From the NCBI GenBank assembly GCA_000517565.1, contig CP007051.1, forward strand, positions 1,077,039 to 1,141,038: a stretch of DNA of 64,000 nt, read 5' to 3'. The number at the start of each line of letters is the position of its first letter. Position 1 is the first letter of the stretch. Below, piece after piece: positions 16,757-24,461 of this stretch. This DNA comes from Desulfurella acetivorans A63. Its GTDB lineage: Bacteria; Campylobacterota_A; Desulfurellia; Desulfurellales; Desulfurellaceae. The notes beneath the pieces were generated by a model. It made no database searches. It had not been told where the DNA came from and worked only from the letters and a program-made list of their open reading frames with translations. The translations under genes and the position numbers were made by a program.

Positions 16757-19700
16757 TGAATAATAATACCTTTATTTGTTCCAGCTGGGACTTGCGTTGG
16801 TTTTTTAACAGCTGGTATACCGGTATATGTGCCAATAATTCCTGTTGTATTAGAAGTATTTGCACTTGCTGAATACAAGCCTCCAGAAGATGTAGAAATA
16901 ATATAGCTTTGTCCGCTTGTATTTGGTGCACCCGTTCCGCAAGATAGAGACCACACTCTTGTTTGGCCGCCATAACCACTGATGCATAAAGATTTAGAAG
17001 CATTTCCCCCACCTGATGGTATTGCTGTTGTAAATGTAACAGAGTTTGAATCTGCTGCAGGATCACTAATATCTCTTTCTCCCAATTTTGCATCAAGTGG
17101 TACGTACCATGAAAAACCTGGTACGTAAGATTTTCCTATTTGATTAGATGGTGTAATTTTTGTTAAACTAACAGTACAACTTTCTGAATTTATACAGCTT
17201 GTCACATCTGCGCCAAAGATATTTTCGTTTGGACTTGTAATACCATCTGTAGCTTTAAAGTACCTGCCTGTCCCAAAATATATATATTGTCTGCTATTTT
17301 GGCACTTTGAAGTCGCAACCTGAGCGGTAACTGGCCCAATATCAATATTAAAAGTAACGGGCACGATTTTCCATTTTGTATAATCAGCATTTTCAAAAGT
17401 ATTAAGTAAAAAAACCTTCCCATGCCAATTACCACTACTGTCTTTATAGGATGTACCAAATGGTATTGCTGCTGTTAAGCTATTTGAATTATCCACTATG
17501 CCTCCAGTAAATAATCTTCCACCAAATGCATTCTTGTAAATTGAGCCGCCAAAATTTGTAATGGTTTGTTTAAGCTCTCCAGAAAACAAATCTAATATAT
17601 ATGCGCTCAAAGACTGATTTGATGTTCCATCATAATCGGTTGGGCCAGATAAAAACATTACAAAATACTTATTTTCTTTATCATATTCTTTTATTATAGC
17701 AGGTCCAGAATAGCTAAAACCTAAACTTGCGTCGCTAAACTCCCACAACAAACTTGGGTTTTTGGGGTCTGTAACATCAAGTGCATAGTATGAAGAATAA
17801 CCTGAACCGTTTGCATCACTTGGTGGATTTACACAACCACCAAGCCTCATACCTCCAATTAGGATTGTTTTCACACCGCTTGATGTAAAAACTCTAAATA
17901 CAAAAGGTTCTAAATCATTAAAATATATATGTTTGCTTGCATCATAGTTTGGATCTGCTAAGTATTTTAAATACGGCAAGGAATTTTTTGGTATAAATGC
18001 CCAAAGCTCACTGCCAACCTTATCGTTGTCATCAGTGCAGGTTATGTTTCCTTGACTATCTGTTGTAAATTTATCATCATTGCAAAGTTTTACTATCGTA
18101 TCTTTTTGGTAGGCATTTATGGGCTGCCCCATAAGAAACGCATGCAGCATACCATCGTTTGCACCAGCAAATATAACATTGTAGGTTTTTGAAGCGTCGT
18201 TATAGTTAACTGCCTGCATAACAGCTGGAGACGAATATACAATATCACCAAGCTTCCAGACGCCTTTAGTTGTACCACTTTGAGTAACGGTGCGATTTCT
18301 TGCGCCACTTATATCTGTGCCTTGTATATAGTTTATTAAAGTTGCTTGATTTGAGCTACCCAGATAGTCTGGCAAACTGCCAAAATAAGGACTTATTTTA
18401 TTAAGATTAACACTACTAAAGTCTATTAAAGTTTTGCCATCAACTGTAGTATAAATAGTCCTTTTGTCTGGGCTTGTACTAAGCAAAACCTCGCCTGATT
18501 CAAATATTGGCTTGTTGTTGTCAAATACACTTGATGGGTTTGTGCCAAAAGTTATTGTAGGGTCTGTCGTGTCAAGCTGTTTGTTGCCATTGTCTGCTTT
18601 CAGCAAAGGCGCAGAACCAGGGCTCTGGTATAGCCACCATGCATATAGCTTTCCTACCCAAGAAAGTGTATTACCATTATCAAATGTTTTTTGGGGCCAA
18701 AATACAGATTGCAAAACAATAGAACCCTGATTGCTTGAGCTTGCAATGGCTGCAGATGAGCCGGATGAAACATTTTTTGCTATATCTTCAAATATCGCAG
18801 CAAGGCTGTTTTTTAGCTCAAGTGCATTGTTTGCACTAAAGGCTGTTGGAGGGTTTGTTTGAGTTGGATCCGGGTTTGGCGTGTAGCAGTAGCTGCCGTA
18901 TCTGTTATTAGAATCTGTTTTTAAGCAATCATTATCACAACTTGGACAATTAGTAGGATATGTAGGAAAATTATTTGACCCATAAAGTGAAACATTCTTT
19001 AGTGCCTTAAAACCACAATAACCGCTTCCTGTGCTTAAAAACATACCCACACTGTAGACTCTGTTTATCTTAAAATCTGTGTTATTTAGCGTCCTTTTAA
19101 ATTTATTGTGCATATACCATGCAGGCTTTAGTGGATCACCACCTGTATTCCAATCACCATCAGACATCAAAATTACATAGTTATTGGCGCACTCTGCAGA
19201 GCAAAAATCACAGTTTTTTGTTATACAGTCTTGGTTGCAGGGCTGATACATAGGATCCTTCCATGTACCCTGGCCATAGCTGAAACCGTGGTCGTATGAG
19301 TAGCCTTGTCTTTCACAATCTTTACCTATATCTAGAGTGCCTTGATTAAAATAATCCAAAGCTGCTTTCATCGCTGGTCCTGTTGCCGTTGCACCATCTG
19401 GAGTTGCACCGTTTATCATTCTAATTAAAAATGTATAAGGATAATTTGGATCAGTCTCACCTGATGAAGTATAATCGCCAATATATACTTTTTTTGTATC
19501 TACGTTTGACGAAAACATTTCTAAACCAATGCGGGGCTTAACATTTTTGGAATCGTTAGCTAAAGATAAAAGCAAAGAATTATTTATTCTACTAATTGGA
19601 GAAAGGATTTGTATACCATTATAAGATGATAATAAAATACCACCGCTTATGTTATCATTTTGGTTAGTTCTTGGGTCGCAGTCTGAATCTGCAGATGAGC

Positions 19701-20115
19701 AATGCGCTGGTGAGCCTCCAGTTAATACCCACTTCAAAAGGTCAATGCGTGTCATATAGTGGTAATTTAGACACGATCCTTTATAGCTTCTATTAGAGTT
19801 AATATAATAACTGCTATCTGGACATCTAGCTACTTTATTAGCATTATTATTTATTATATACCAATAAGAACCATTGTTAGAATAAACGCTATTTGGGTCA
19901 AAATAGCCCTCTTCGTTTCCTTTATATCCGCCAGTATAAGCAAGCCAGCTCATAGAGCCACTTATATCCATAACAATTAATACATTTGGAGCTATAGCAG
20001 TCTGCTTACCAAGAAACGGTGGTATTGCAGCAGCACTTGGCGCACTGCAATCTGCAAAAGACACATTAGCAGAAAAAACCAAAAACGCTATTGCCAAAAA
20101 CAACTTCTTTATCAT
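16741..20115 (-). CDS. pilY1: PilY1-like type IV pilus tip adhesin
   Basis: A 1124-residue exported protein. A signal peptide (1-21, cut before D-C-S) is followed by a von Willebrand factor A domain whose MIDAS motif is D50-I-S-G-S ('VMDISGSMS') with later 'LMSDGDWN', interrupted by Cys-rich segments that probably form disulfides. The C-terminal half is the PilY1 beta-propeller with 'GANDGMLHAF' and 'LWAFIPKNSLPYL'. PilY1 sits at the pilus tip, acts in adhesion, calcium-dependent control of retraction and surface sensing, and needs the minor pilins encoded downstream. Length is in the usual range. The large number of Cys would require an oxidising periplasm. Confidence 0.92.
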   Translation of the reverse strand: MIKKLFLAIAFLVFSANVSFADCSAPSAAAIPPFLGKQTAIAPNVLIVMDISGSMSWLAYTGGYKGNEEGYFDPNSVYSNNGSYWYIINNNANKVARCPDSSYYINSNRSYKGSCLNYHYMTRIDLLKWVLTGGSPAHCSSADSDCDPRTNQNDNISGGILLSSYNGIQILSPISRINNSLLLSLANDSKNVKPRIGLEMFSSNVDTKKVYIGDYTSSGETDPNYPYTFLIRMINGATPDGATATGPAMKAALDYFNQGTLDIGKDCERQGYSYDHGFSYGQGTWKDPMYQPCNQDCITKNCDFCSAECANNYVILMSDGDWNTGGDPLKPAWYMHNKFKRTLNNTDFKINRVYSVGMFLSTGSGYCGFKALKNVSLYGSNNFPTYPTNCPSCDNDCLKTDSNNRYGSYCYTPNPDPTQTNPPTAFSANNALELKNSLAAIFEDIAKNVSSGSSAAIASSSNQGSIVLQSVFWPQKTFDNGNTLSWVGKLYAWWLYQSPGSAPLLKADNGNKQLDTTDPTITFGTNPSSVFDNNKPIFESGEVLLSTSPDKRTIYTTVDGKTLIDFSSVNLNKISPYFGSLPDYLGSSNQATLINYIQGTDISGARNRTVTQSGTTKGVWKLGDIVYSSPAVMQAVNYNDASKTYNVIFAGANDGMLHAFLMGQPINAYQKDTIVKLCNDDKFTTDSQGNITCTDDNDKVGSELWAFIPKNSLPYLKYLADPNYDASKHIYFNDLEPFVFRVFTSSGVKTILIGGMRLGGCVNPPSDANGSGYSSYYALDVTDPKNPSLLWEFSDASLGFSYSGPAIIKEYDKENKYFVMFLSGPTDYDGTSNQSLSAYILDLFSGELKQTITNFGGSIYKNAFGGRLFTGGIVDNSNSLTAAIPFGTSYKDSSGNWHGKVFLLNTFENADYTKWKIVPVTFNIDIGPVTAQVATSKCQNSRQYIYFGTGRYFKATDGITSPNENIFGADVTSCINSESCTVSLTKITPSNQIGKSYVPGFSWYVPLDAKLGERDISDPAADSNSVTFTTAIPSGGGNASKSLCISGYGGQTRVWSLSCGTGAPNTSGQSYIISTSSGGLYSASANTSNTTGIIGTYTGIPAVKKPTQVPAGTNKGIIIQWLEK

Positions 20116-20118
20116 CTT

Positions 20119-20394
20119 TTACTCTCCTGTAATTACAATAGCTTCTTCACAATCTTTTACCAAATACAAGGCAATGTTTGAGTGCTCTTTTAATTTTTTC
20201 AAAACTTCATCATTTTGTATTGAAAAAGTATGAATGCCTGTGCATCTTTTAGAGTATACATCCACTTTGATCGAGGAATCCTTCAAATTAATGCTAATTA
20301 CTTTACCAATAACCATTGTATATTCTGCCGCAAACGATACATTGATATACACTAACAAAGTTATGCTTATTACCAAAACAAATACTTTTTTCAT
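20119..20394 (-). CDS. Small exported protein heading the pilus operon
   Basis: Not recognised. 91 residues with a clear signal peptide (about 1-22, cut after 'VSFA'), then about 65 residues predicted to be mostly beta-strand with two Cys (in 'SKRCTG' and 'VKDCEEA'), suggesting a small disulfide-bonded OB- or SH3-like periplasmic protein. It begins the operon and ends three bases before pilY1, so it may be an accessory or chaperone for PilY1, but no residue-level evidence supports a specific role. Confidence 0.65.
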   Translation of the reverse strand: MKKVFVLVISITLLVYINVSFAAEYTMVIGKVISINLKDSSIKVDVYSKRCTGIHTFSIQNDEVLKKLKEHSNIALYLVKDCEEAIVITGE

Positions 20395-20428
20395 ACTGCA
20401 ACTCCAAATTTCTTTAATTTTAAATTAT

Positions 20429-20457
20429 ATTTTATATTGGATAATTTATAAATGCAA
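20429..20457 (-). promoter_or_regulatory. Possible promoter of the pilus operon
   Basis: Minus strand: TTGCAT (20457-20452), 17 bases, TAAAAT (20434-20429), about 35 bases before the ATG of the small exported protein. The A+T-rich background limits confidence. Confidence 0.4.
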
Positions 20458-20494
20458 GCAAAAAATTAAAAAATGCAATAAAAAATACATAATA

Positions 20495-20522
20495 TTGACA
20501 AAATATTTTAGTCAAGTAAAAT
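20495..20522 (+). promoter_or_regulatory. nikR promoter overlapped by a palindrome
   Basis: TTGACA (20495-20500), 16 bases, TAAAAT (20517-20522). The same segment is a dyad: TTGAC (20495-20499) and GTCAA (20511-20515) flank AAAATATTTT plus one base. A palindrome covering the -35 and spacer is the usual place for an autoregulator such as NikR, but it does not match the E. coli GTATGA-N16-TCATAC site. Confidence 0.5.
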
Positions 20523-20565
20523 AAGTTTGATTGTTTTGGTAAACAAAAACTTTGGGAGTATACTT

Positions 20566-20979
20566 ATGGATGAAACAATTAGATTCAGCATATCTTTACC
20601 AAAATCCCTTTTGAAAGAATTGGACGAAAAAATGATTAAAAAAGGTTACGCTTCAAGGTCTGAGTTTGTTAGAGATTTAATAAGAAAAGAGCTTGTAGAA
20701 GAAAAATGGTCAAGTACGAGTGAAGAAGTCTACGGCGTATTGACTATAATTTATGACCATCATAAAAAAGAATTAGCAGAAAGACTCATTGACATTCAAC
20801 ATGATTGGCCACTTAATATTGTATGCACGACACATATCCACATGGATCATCATAATTGCCTGGAAAATACTATTTTAAGAGGCATACCAGAATCAATTGA
20901 AGAAATTGCAATAAAAATAGGCGGATTAAACGGCGTGAAGTTTTCCAAACTCACGCGCGCAGCAAGTATTGAAAAATGA
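20566..20979 (+). CDS. nikR: Nickel-responsive transcriptional regulator NikR
   Basis: A ribbon-helix-helix repressor with a C-terminal ACT-like nickel-binding domain. The N-terminal 45 residues ('[17 protein letters not shown]', '[11 protein letters not shown]') are the RHH DNA-binding domain. The four square-planar nickel ligands are conserved: H79, H90, H92 and C98, matching H76/H87/H89/C95 of the E. coli protein. I start at the ATG at 20566, after GGGAG, rather than the upstream ATG at 20527, which overlaps the promoter. It converges on the metal-uptake operon with a one-base gap, so that operon is a plausible target alongside nikR itself. Confidence 0.93.
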   Translation: MDETIRFSISLPKSLLKELDEKMIKKGYASRSEFVRDLIRKELVEEKWSSTSEEVYGVLTIIYDHHKKELAERLIDIQHDWPLNIVCTTHIHMDHHNCLENTILRGIPESIEEIAIKIGGLNGVKFSKLTRAASIEK

Positions 20980-20980
20980 T

Positions 20981-21733
20981 TTAAAAGTAAGGAATGCATA
21001 TCTTTTTTCCTTTTTGGTTTAATATATCCATTTTAACACCGTATGTTTTGTCTATGACACAGTTATCTAATTGTTCTAAGCTGCAAAAATCAATAACATA
21101 ACCATCCCTTAGAAACAGTAATTTATCAGCATAATTAAAAGCGATATTGAGGTCGTGCATAGCTACTATAACTATAAGGTTTTTTTGTACAATCAAACTT
21201 TTTAATAAACGCATGACTTCAATCTGATTCTTTAAATCAAGGTTATTTAAAGGCTCATCTATTAGTAAAATTTTTGATTCCTGCGCTAAAAGTTGTGCAA
21301 TGCGAACTTTTTGTGCTTCTCCCCCGCTTATATGGTCTAGTTTTTTTAGTGATAAGTGGGCTATATTTAGCATTTTTATAATCGATTGAACAATTGCATA
21401 ATCTTTTGCGCTAAATGAATTTTTAATGTGTGGTTTTCTTGACAATAAAATACTTTCAAATACACTTAAACCACTATTTCCAGAACTTTGGGCAAAATAA
21501 GAAACTATTTTTGAAATTTCTTTAAAAGACATTTTGTTTAATAATCTACCGTCAAATATTACTTCTCCAAAAGGTTTTAAAAGCCCAGATATACATTTTA
21601 GCAATGTTGTTTTTCCTGCACCATTTGGCCCTAAAAGTGCCAAAAGTTCACCTTTTTTTGCAACAAATGATACATCTTTTAAAATTTTATTGTATTTGTA
21701 AGAAAAACTCATATTTTTAACTTCTAAACTCAT
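20981..21733 (-). CDS. ABC transporter ATPase, FecE/BtuD type
   Basis: Energises uptake of a metal chelate, heme or cobalamin across the inner membrane. Walker A 'GPNGAGKTT', signature 'ISGGEAQKV', Walker B 'ILLIDEP' and the switch His in 'VAMHDLN' are all present in the 250 residues. It overlaps the permease gene by four bases and is the last gene of a TonB receptor, FmdE, binding protein, permease, ATPase operon. The neighbouring nikR makes a nickel or cobalt complex plausible; iron-siderophore and cobalamin remain possible. Confidence 0.88.
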   Translation of the reverse strand: MSLEVKNMSFSYKYNKILKDVSFVAKKGELLALLGPNGAGKTTLLKCISGLLKPFGEVIFDGRLLNKMSFKEISKIVSYFAQSSGNSGLSVFESILLSRKPHIKNSFSAKDYAIVQSIIKMLNIAHLSLKKLDHISGGEAQKVRIAQLLAQESKILLIDEPLNNLDLKNQIEVMRLLKSLIVQKNLIVIVAMHDLNIAFNYADKLLFLRDGYVIDFCSLEQLDNCVIDKTYGVKMDILNQKGKKICIPYF

Positions 21734-22737
21734 TTTTTACCTCTTATTATAAGATAAAAAAATGCTGGAGCACCAATAAATGAAGTTACTATACCAACAG
21801 GCAAAACAACGTTTTGTAAAACATTTTTAGCAAGTAAATCTGCCCCAACTAAAAAAATCGATCCAGTAATTGAACTTGATATTAAAAAATAATCAAGACC
21901 CATTATCCTTTTTGCAACTTGAGGCGCAATTAAACCAACAAAACCAATAATGCCGACAAATGCAACAATACTTGCACTAAGCAAAGATGCAATTACCATA
22001 CTGGTAAGCCTTAAATTTTCTACGTTTACACCCAAAGACTTTGCTTGATCATCACCAAAAAGCAATAACTTATAGTCTATCGAGTTTTTTAAAAAAAACA
22101 AAAAACTTAAAATATACAAAACAAAAATTACAAATATTTCATGATAACTAGCCCTTGAACAATCACCAAACATCCAAAAAATAATAGCGCTAATCTGCGT
22201 ATCACTTGAAAAATACTGTAAAATTGCAAGTAACGCGCTAAAGAGCGATCCGATTGCAACACCAGATAAAATAAGTGTTTCATTTGATGCATTTTTTAAT
22301 TTTGAGATAAATACTATTATAAATGTTGCAATCAAAGAACTTAAAAAAGCACTAAAACTTACAGCGTACGGATTTTTTAAAAAAGCTGAACCAAAAAAAA
22401 TTGCCAAAGCTGCACCAAAGGCACTTGAAGATGAAATTCCAAGTGTAAATGGTGAAGCTAATGGATTTTTAAGAACAACTTGTAACACAGCCCCGCATAG
22501 CGCAAGTCCACCTCCTGCTAAGCTAGCAGTAAGCGCTTGGGGCAGTCTCATTTGCCAAATCACAAGCTCTGAATTTGAATTAGCCTTAAAAACAAGCGCT
22601 TTTAGACATTCGTAAACTGAAATATTGTAAGAGCCAATCATTACAGAAGCAAAAATTAATACAAAAAGAATAATTACTAAAGCCAAAAGATAAAACAATT
22701 TTATTCTTTTTTGCTTAAGGTATGTTTTTGCTATCAT
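21730..22737 (-). CDS. ABC transporter permease, FecCD/BtuC family
   Basis: 335 residues with about ten transmembrane helices and the family hallmarks 'LPQALTASLAGGGLALCGAVLQ' split over the second helix region, 'NPLASPFTLGISSSSAFGAA' and 'GFVGLIAPQVAKRIMG', the cytoplasmic loop that contacts the ATPase. As a single permease gene it should form a homodimer with two ATPase copies. It overlaps the binding-protein stop by one base and the ATPase by four. Confidence 0.88.
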   Translation of the reverse strand: MIAKTYLKQKRIKLFYLLALVIILFVLIFASVMIGSYNISVYECLKALVFKANSNSELVIWQMRLPQALTASLAGGGLALCGAVLQVVLKNPLASPFTLGISSSSAFGAALAIFFGSAFLKNPYAVSFSAFLSSLIATFIIVFISKLKNASNETLILSGVAIGSLFSALLAILQYFSSDTQISAIIFWMFGDCSRASYHEIFVIFVLYILSFLFFLKNSIDYKLLLFGDDQAKSLGVNVENLRLTSMVIASLLSASIVAFVGIIGFVGLIAPQVAKRIMGLDYFLISSSITGSIFLVGADLLAKNVLQNVVLPVGIVTSFIGAPAFFYLIIRGKK

Positions 22738-23777
22738 TAAAAATTTAACTTGCCTAAATTCCTTTTGTAAACTTTAAGCATTTTATCGTACAAAGGTTTA
22801 TTAAGCAAAAATTTGTATATTTCATCAGCTATTTGCTTTATATTATAATTTTGTTTATAAACAACATTGGCTATAAAGTATGTATCAATTAAAGCATTAT
22901 CTATATTTGTAGCGTAGTAATTGTATGGCCACTCAATATACACATTGCCATTTTTAAAAGCACTTAAACTTTTATAAAATTGTTGATTTTTTTTATAATC
23001 TTTTTCAACCAAGGCTAAGCCGCCCAAATCAATAAATATATACTGGGGATTTAATTTTAGAATTTCTTCTTTACTAACCATAACTGCACCTTGAGATTTT
23101 ACGCTTTTGATAACATTGTCTATACCAAGTAATTCAAAAGGTAAAAAATTGCCTTGAGTGCTTTCTATGCCATGTGCGCCCTTCATGCCCAGTGCTCCAA
23201 TATATGCACTGACTTTTGGTTTATTTAAAGAAATTTCTTTAATATAGTTAAATTGCTTATCCAAAAAAGATATGATCTGTTTTGCTCTGTCTTGTTTGTC
23301 GCAAGTTTGCCCTATTAACATTAATGATTTTTTAAAATCATCATTATTGAAGGTTGCAATCTGACCATAGCTTAAAACAACAACTGGTATGTGTGTTTTA
23401 TCCTGTATTAATTGTGCACCATTTTTGTCTAGCAAGTATGTTACAAAAATAACATCAGGTTTTAAGCTTAATATCTTTTCTGTATTTATACTAGAATTTG
23501 GACCACCCTGGCCTATAACAGGCAATTTTAACAAATGTGGGTTTGCAATCATATATGGTGCAGTAGATTTTTTTTCTATATTTTCTATACCAACTACTTT
23601 ATTAGCTAAATCCATATAACAAATAAGCCTCAATGTGCCAGGACCAATAGCCACTATTCGCGAGACTTTGTGATTAATAGAAACGTGCCTTCCCAATAAA
23701 TCCACGACTTCCATCGCGTTAGCTTTATTTGCAATAATAACGAAAAAAACTACAAGAAGTATAATAAATCTTTTCAT
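22737..23777 (-). CDS. Periplasmic metal-chelate binding protein, FecB/BtuF type
   Basis: 346 residues: signal peptide (1-21, 'ANKANA' then M-E-V), then the class III binding-protein fold with two lobes and a long connecting helix. 'IVAIGPGTLRLICYMDL' and 'KPDVIFVTYLLDK' are typical of the periplasmic binding protein 2 (Peripla_BP_2) family that delivers siderophores, heme, cobalamin or metals to FecCD-type permeases. No lipobox is present, so it is soluble. It immediately follows the FmdE-like gene with no gap. Confidence 0.85.
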   Translation of the reverse strand: MKRFIILLVVFFVIIANKANAMEVVDLLGRHVSINHKVSRIVAIGPGTLRLICYMDLANKVVGIENIEKKSTAPYMIANPHLLKLPVIGQGGPNSSINTEKILSLKPDVIFVTYLLDKNGAQLIQDKTHIPVVVLSYGQIATFNNDDFKKSLMLIGQTCDKQDRAKQIISFLDKQFNYIKEISLNKPKVSAYIGALGMKGAHGIESTQGNFLPFELLGIDNVIKSVKSQGAVMVSKEEILKLNPQYIFIDLGGLALVEKDYKKNQQFYKSLSAFKNGNVYIEWPYNYYATNIDNALIDTYFIANVVYKQNYNIKQIADEIYKFLLNKPLYDKMLKVYKRNLGKLNF

Positions 23778-24452
23778 TTAAACCTCCAAAAATAAAGATT
23801 GTGTCATTTGGATACCTCTTCCAATTAAAGCTGGCATTGAAATATTTGCACACGTAGCACAATAATGCTTACCGTTTTGTTCTATGATTTTTGTTGACAT
23901 AACAAGCTCAGAACAGTTATCACACTTAAGACTGTCAAAAATTGGTGCTCTTTCAATAGGTTTTATTTTTACAGGCTTTATATCAAATATACTATTATCA
24001 ATCTCTAACATTTTATAGCCTGTTTCTTCCCATAAAGCAGACATTTCTTTGATTTCCTCTTGGTTAGCGTTTCTTTGCTTAACAACTTTGTCAAAAAGCT
24101 CAAGTCCTCTTTTTGGAAAGTAACCTTTAACTTTATCGGAATCCATGTATAACCTTAAGCCTTCAAAATTATTTCTTCTAACTATTGATAGAGAATTTTT
24201 ACCAGTATCTAAGTAAATGAGGCTATTGTTTCCTATTGTGCATCCTGTTGCAATCTGAACACCATCGAGAAAACAGTTATTACACTCAACAATTGCAAGC
24301 AAATTTTCATTAATTGTATCTTCCGTGCTTGCACGTTTTATATTTAACTTTGATAAAAGCAACAGAGATGCTTTGACACCAAGCGCTACATAAGGGCAAA
24401 TATGGCCGTGAAATTTTTTTGCATAATCCAGCCATTCTTTTTTGTAATTCAT
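23778..24452 (-). CDS. FmdE-family protein with C-terminal zinc ribbon
   Basis: 224 residues. The N-terminal FmdE domain is marked by 'HGHICPYVALG' and 'ECNNCFLDGVQIATGCTIGNN', with His and Cys side chains likely to bind a metal; the C-terminal ribbon has 'CDNC' and 'CATC'. FmdE was named from molybdenum formylmethanofuran dehydrogenase operons, but stand-alone members occur widely near metal transporters, and their biochemical role is not settled. Lying between a TonB receptor and an uptake ABC transporter, it may store, sense or traffic the imported metal in the cytoplasm. No signal peptide is seen. Confidence 0.8.
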   Translation of the reverse strand: MNYKKEWLDYAKKFHGHICPYVALGVKASLLLLSKLNIKRASTEDTINENLLAIVECNNCFLDGVQIATGCTIGNNSLIYLDTGKNSLSIVRRNNFEGLRLYMDSDKVKGYFPKRGLELFDKVVKQRNANQEEIKEMSALWEETGYKMLEIDNSIFDIKPVKIKPIERAPIFDSLKCDNCSELVMSTKIIEQNGKHYCATCANISMPALIGRGIQMTQSLFLEV

Positions 24453-24461
24453 TAAAGCCCC

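Noticed and set aside
16722-17096. 124-codon minus-strand ORF
   Set aside because: Lies in a second frame within the end of pilY1, glutamine-rich, no family resemblance.
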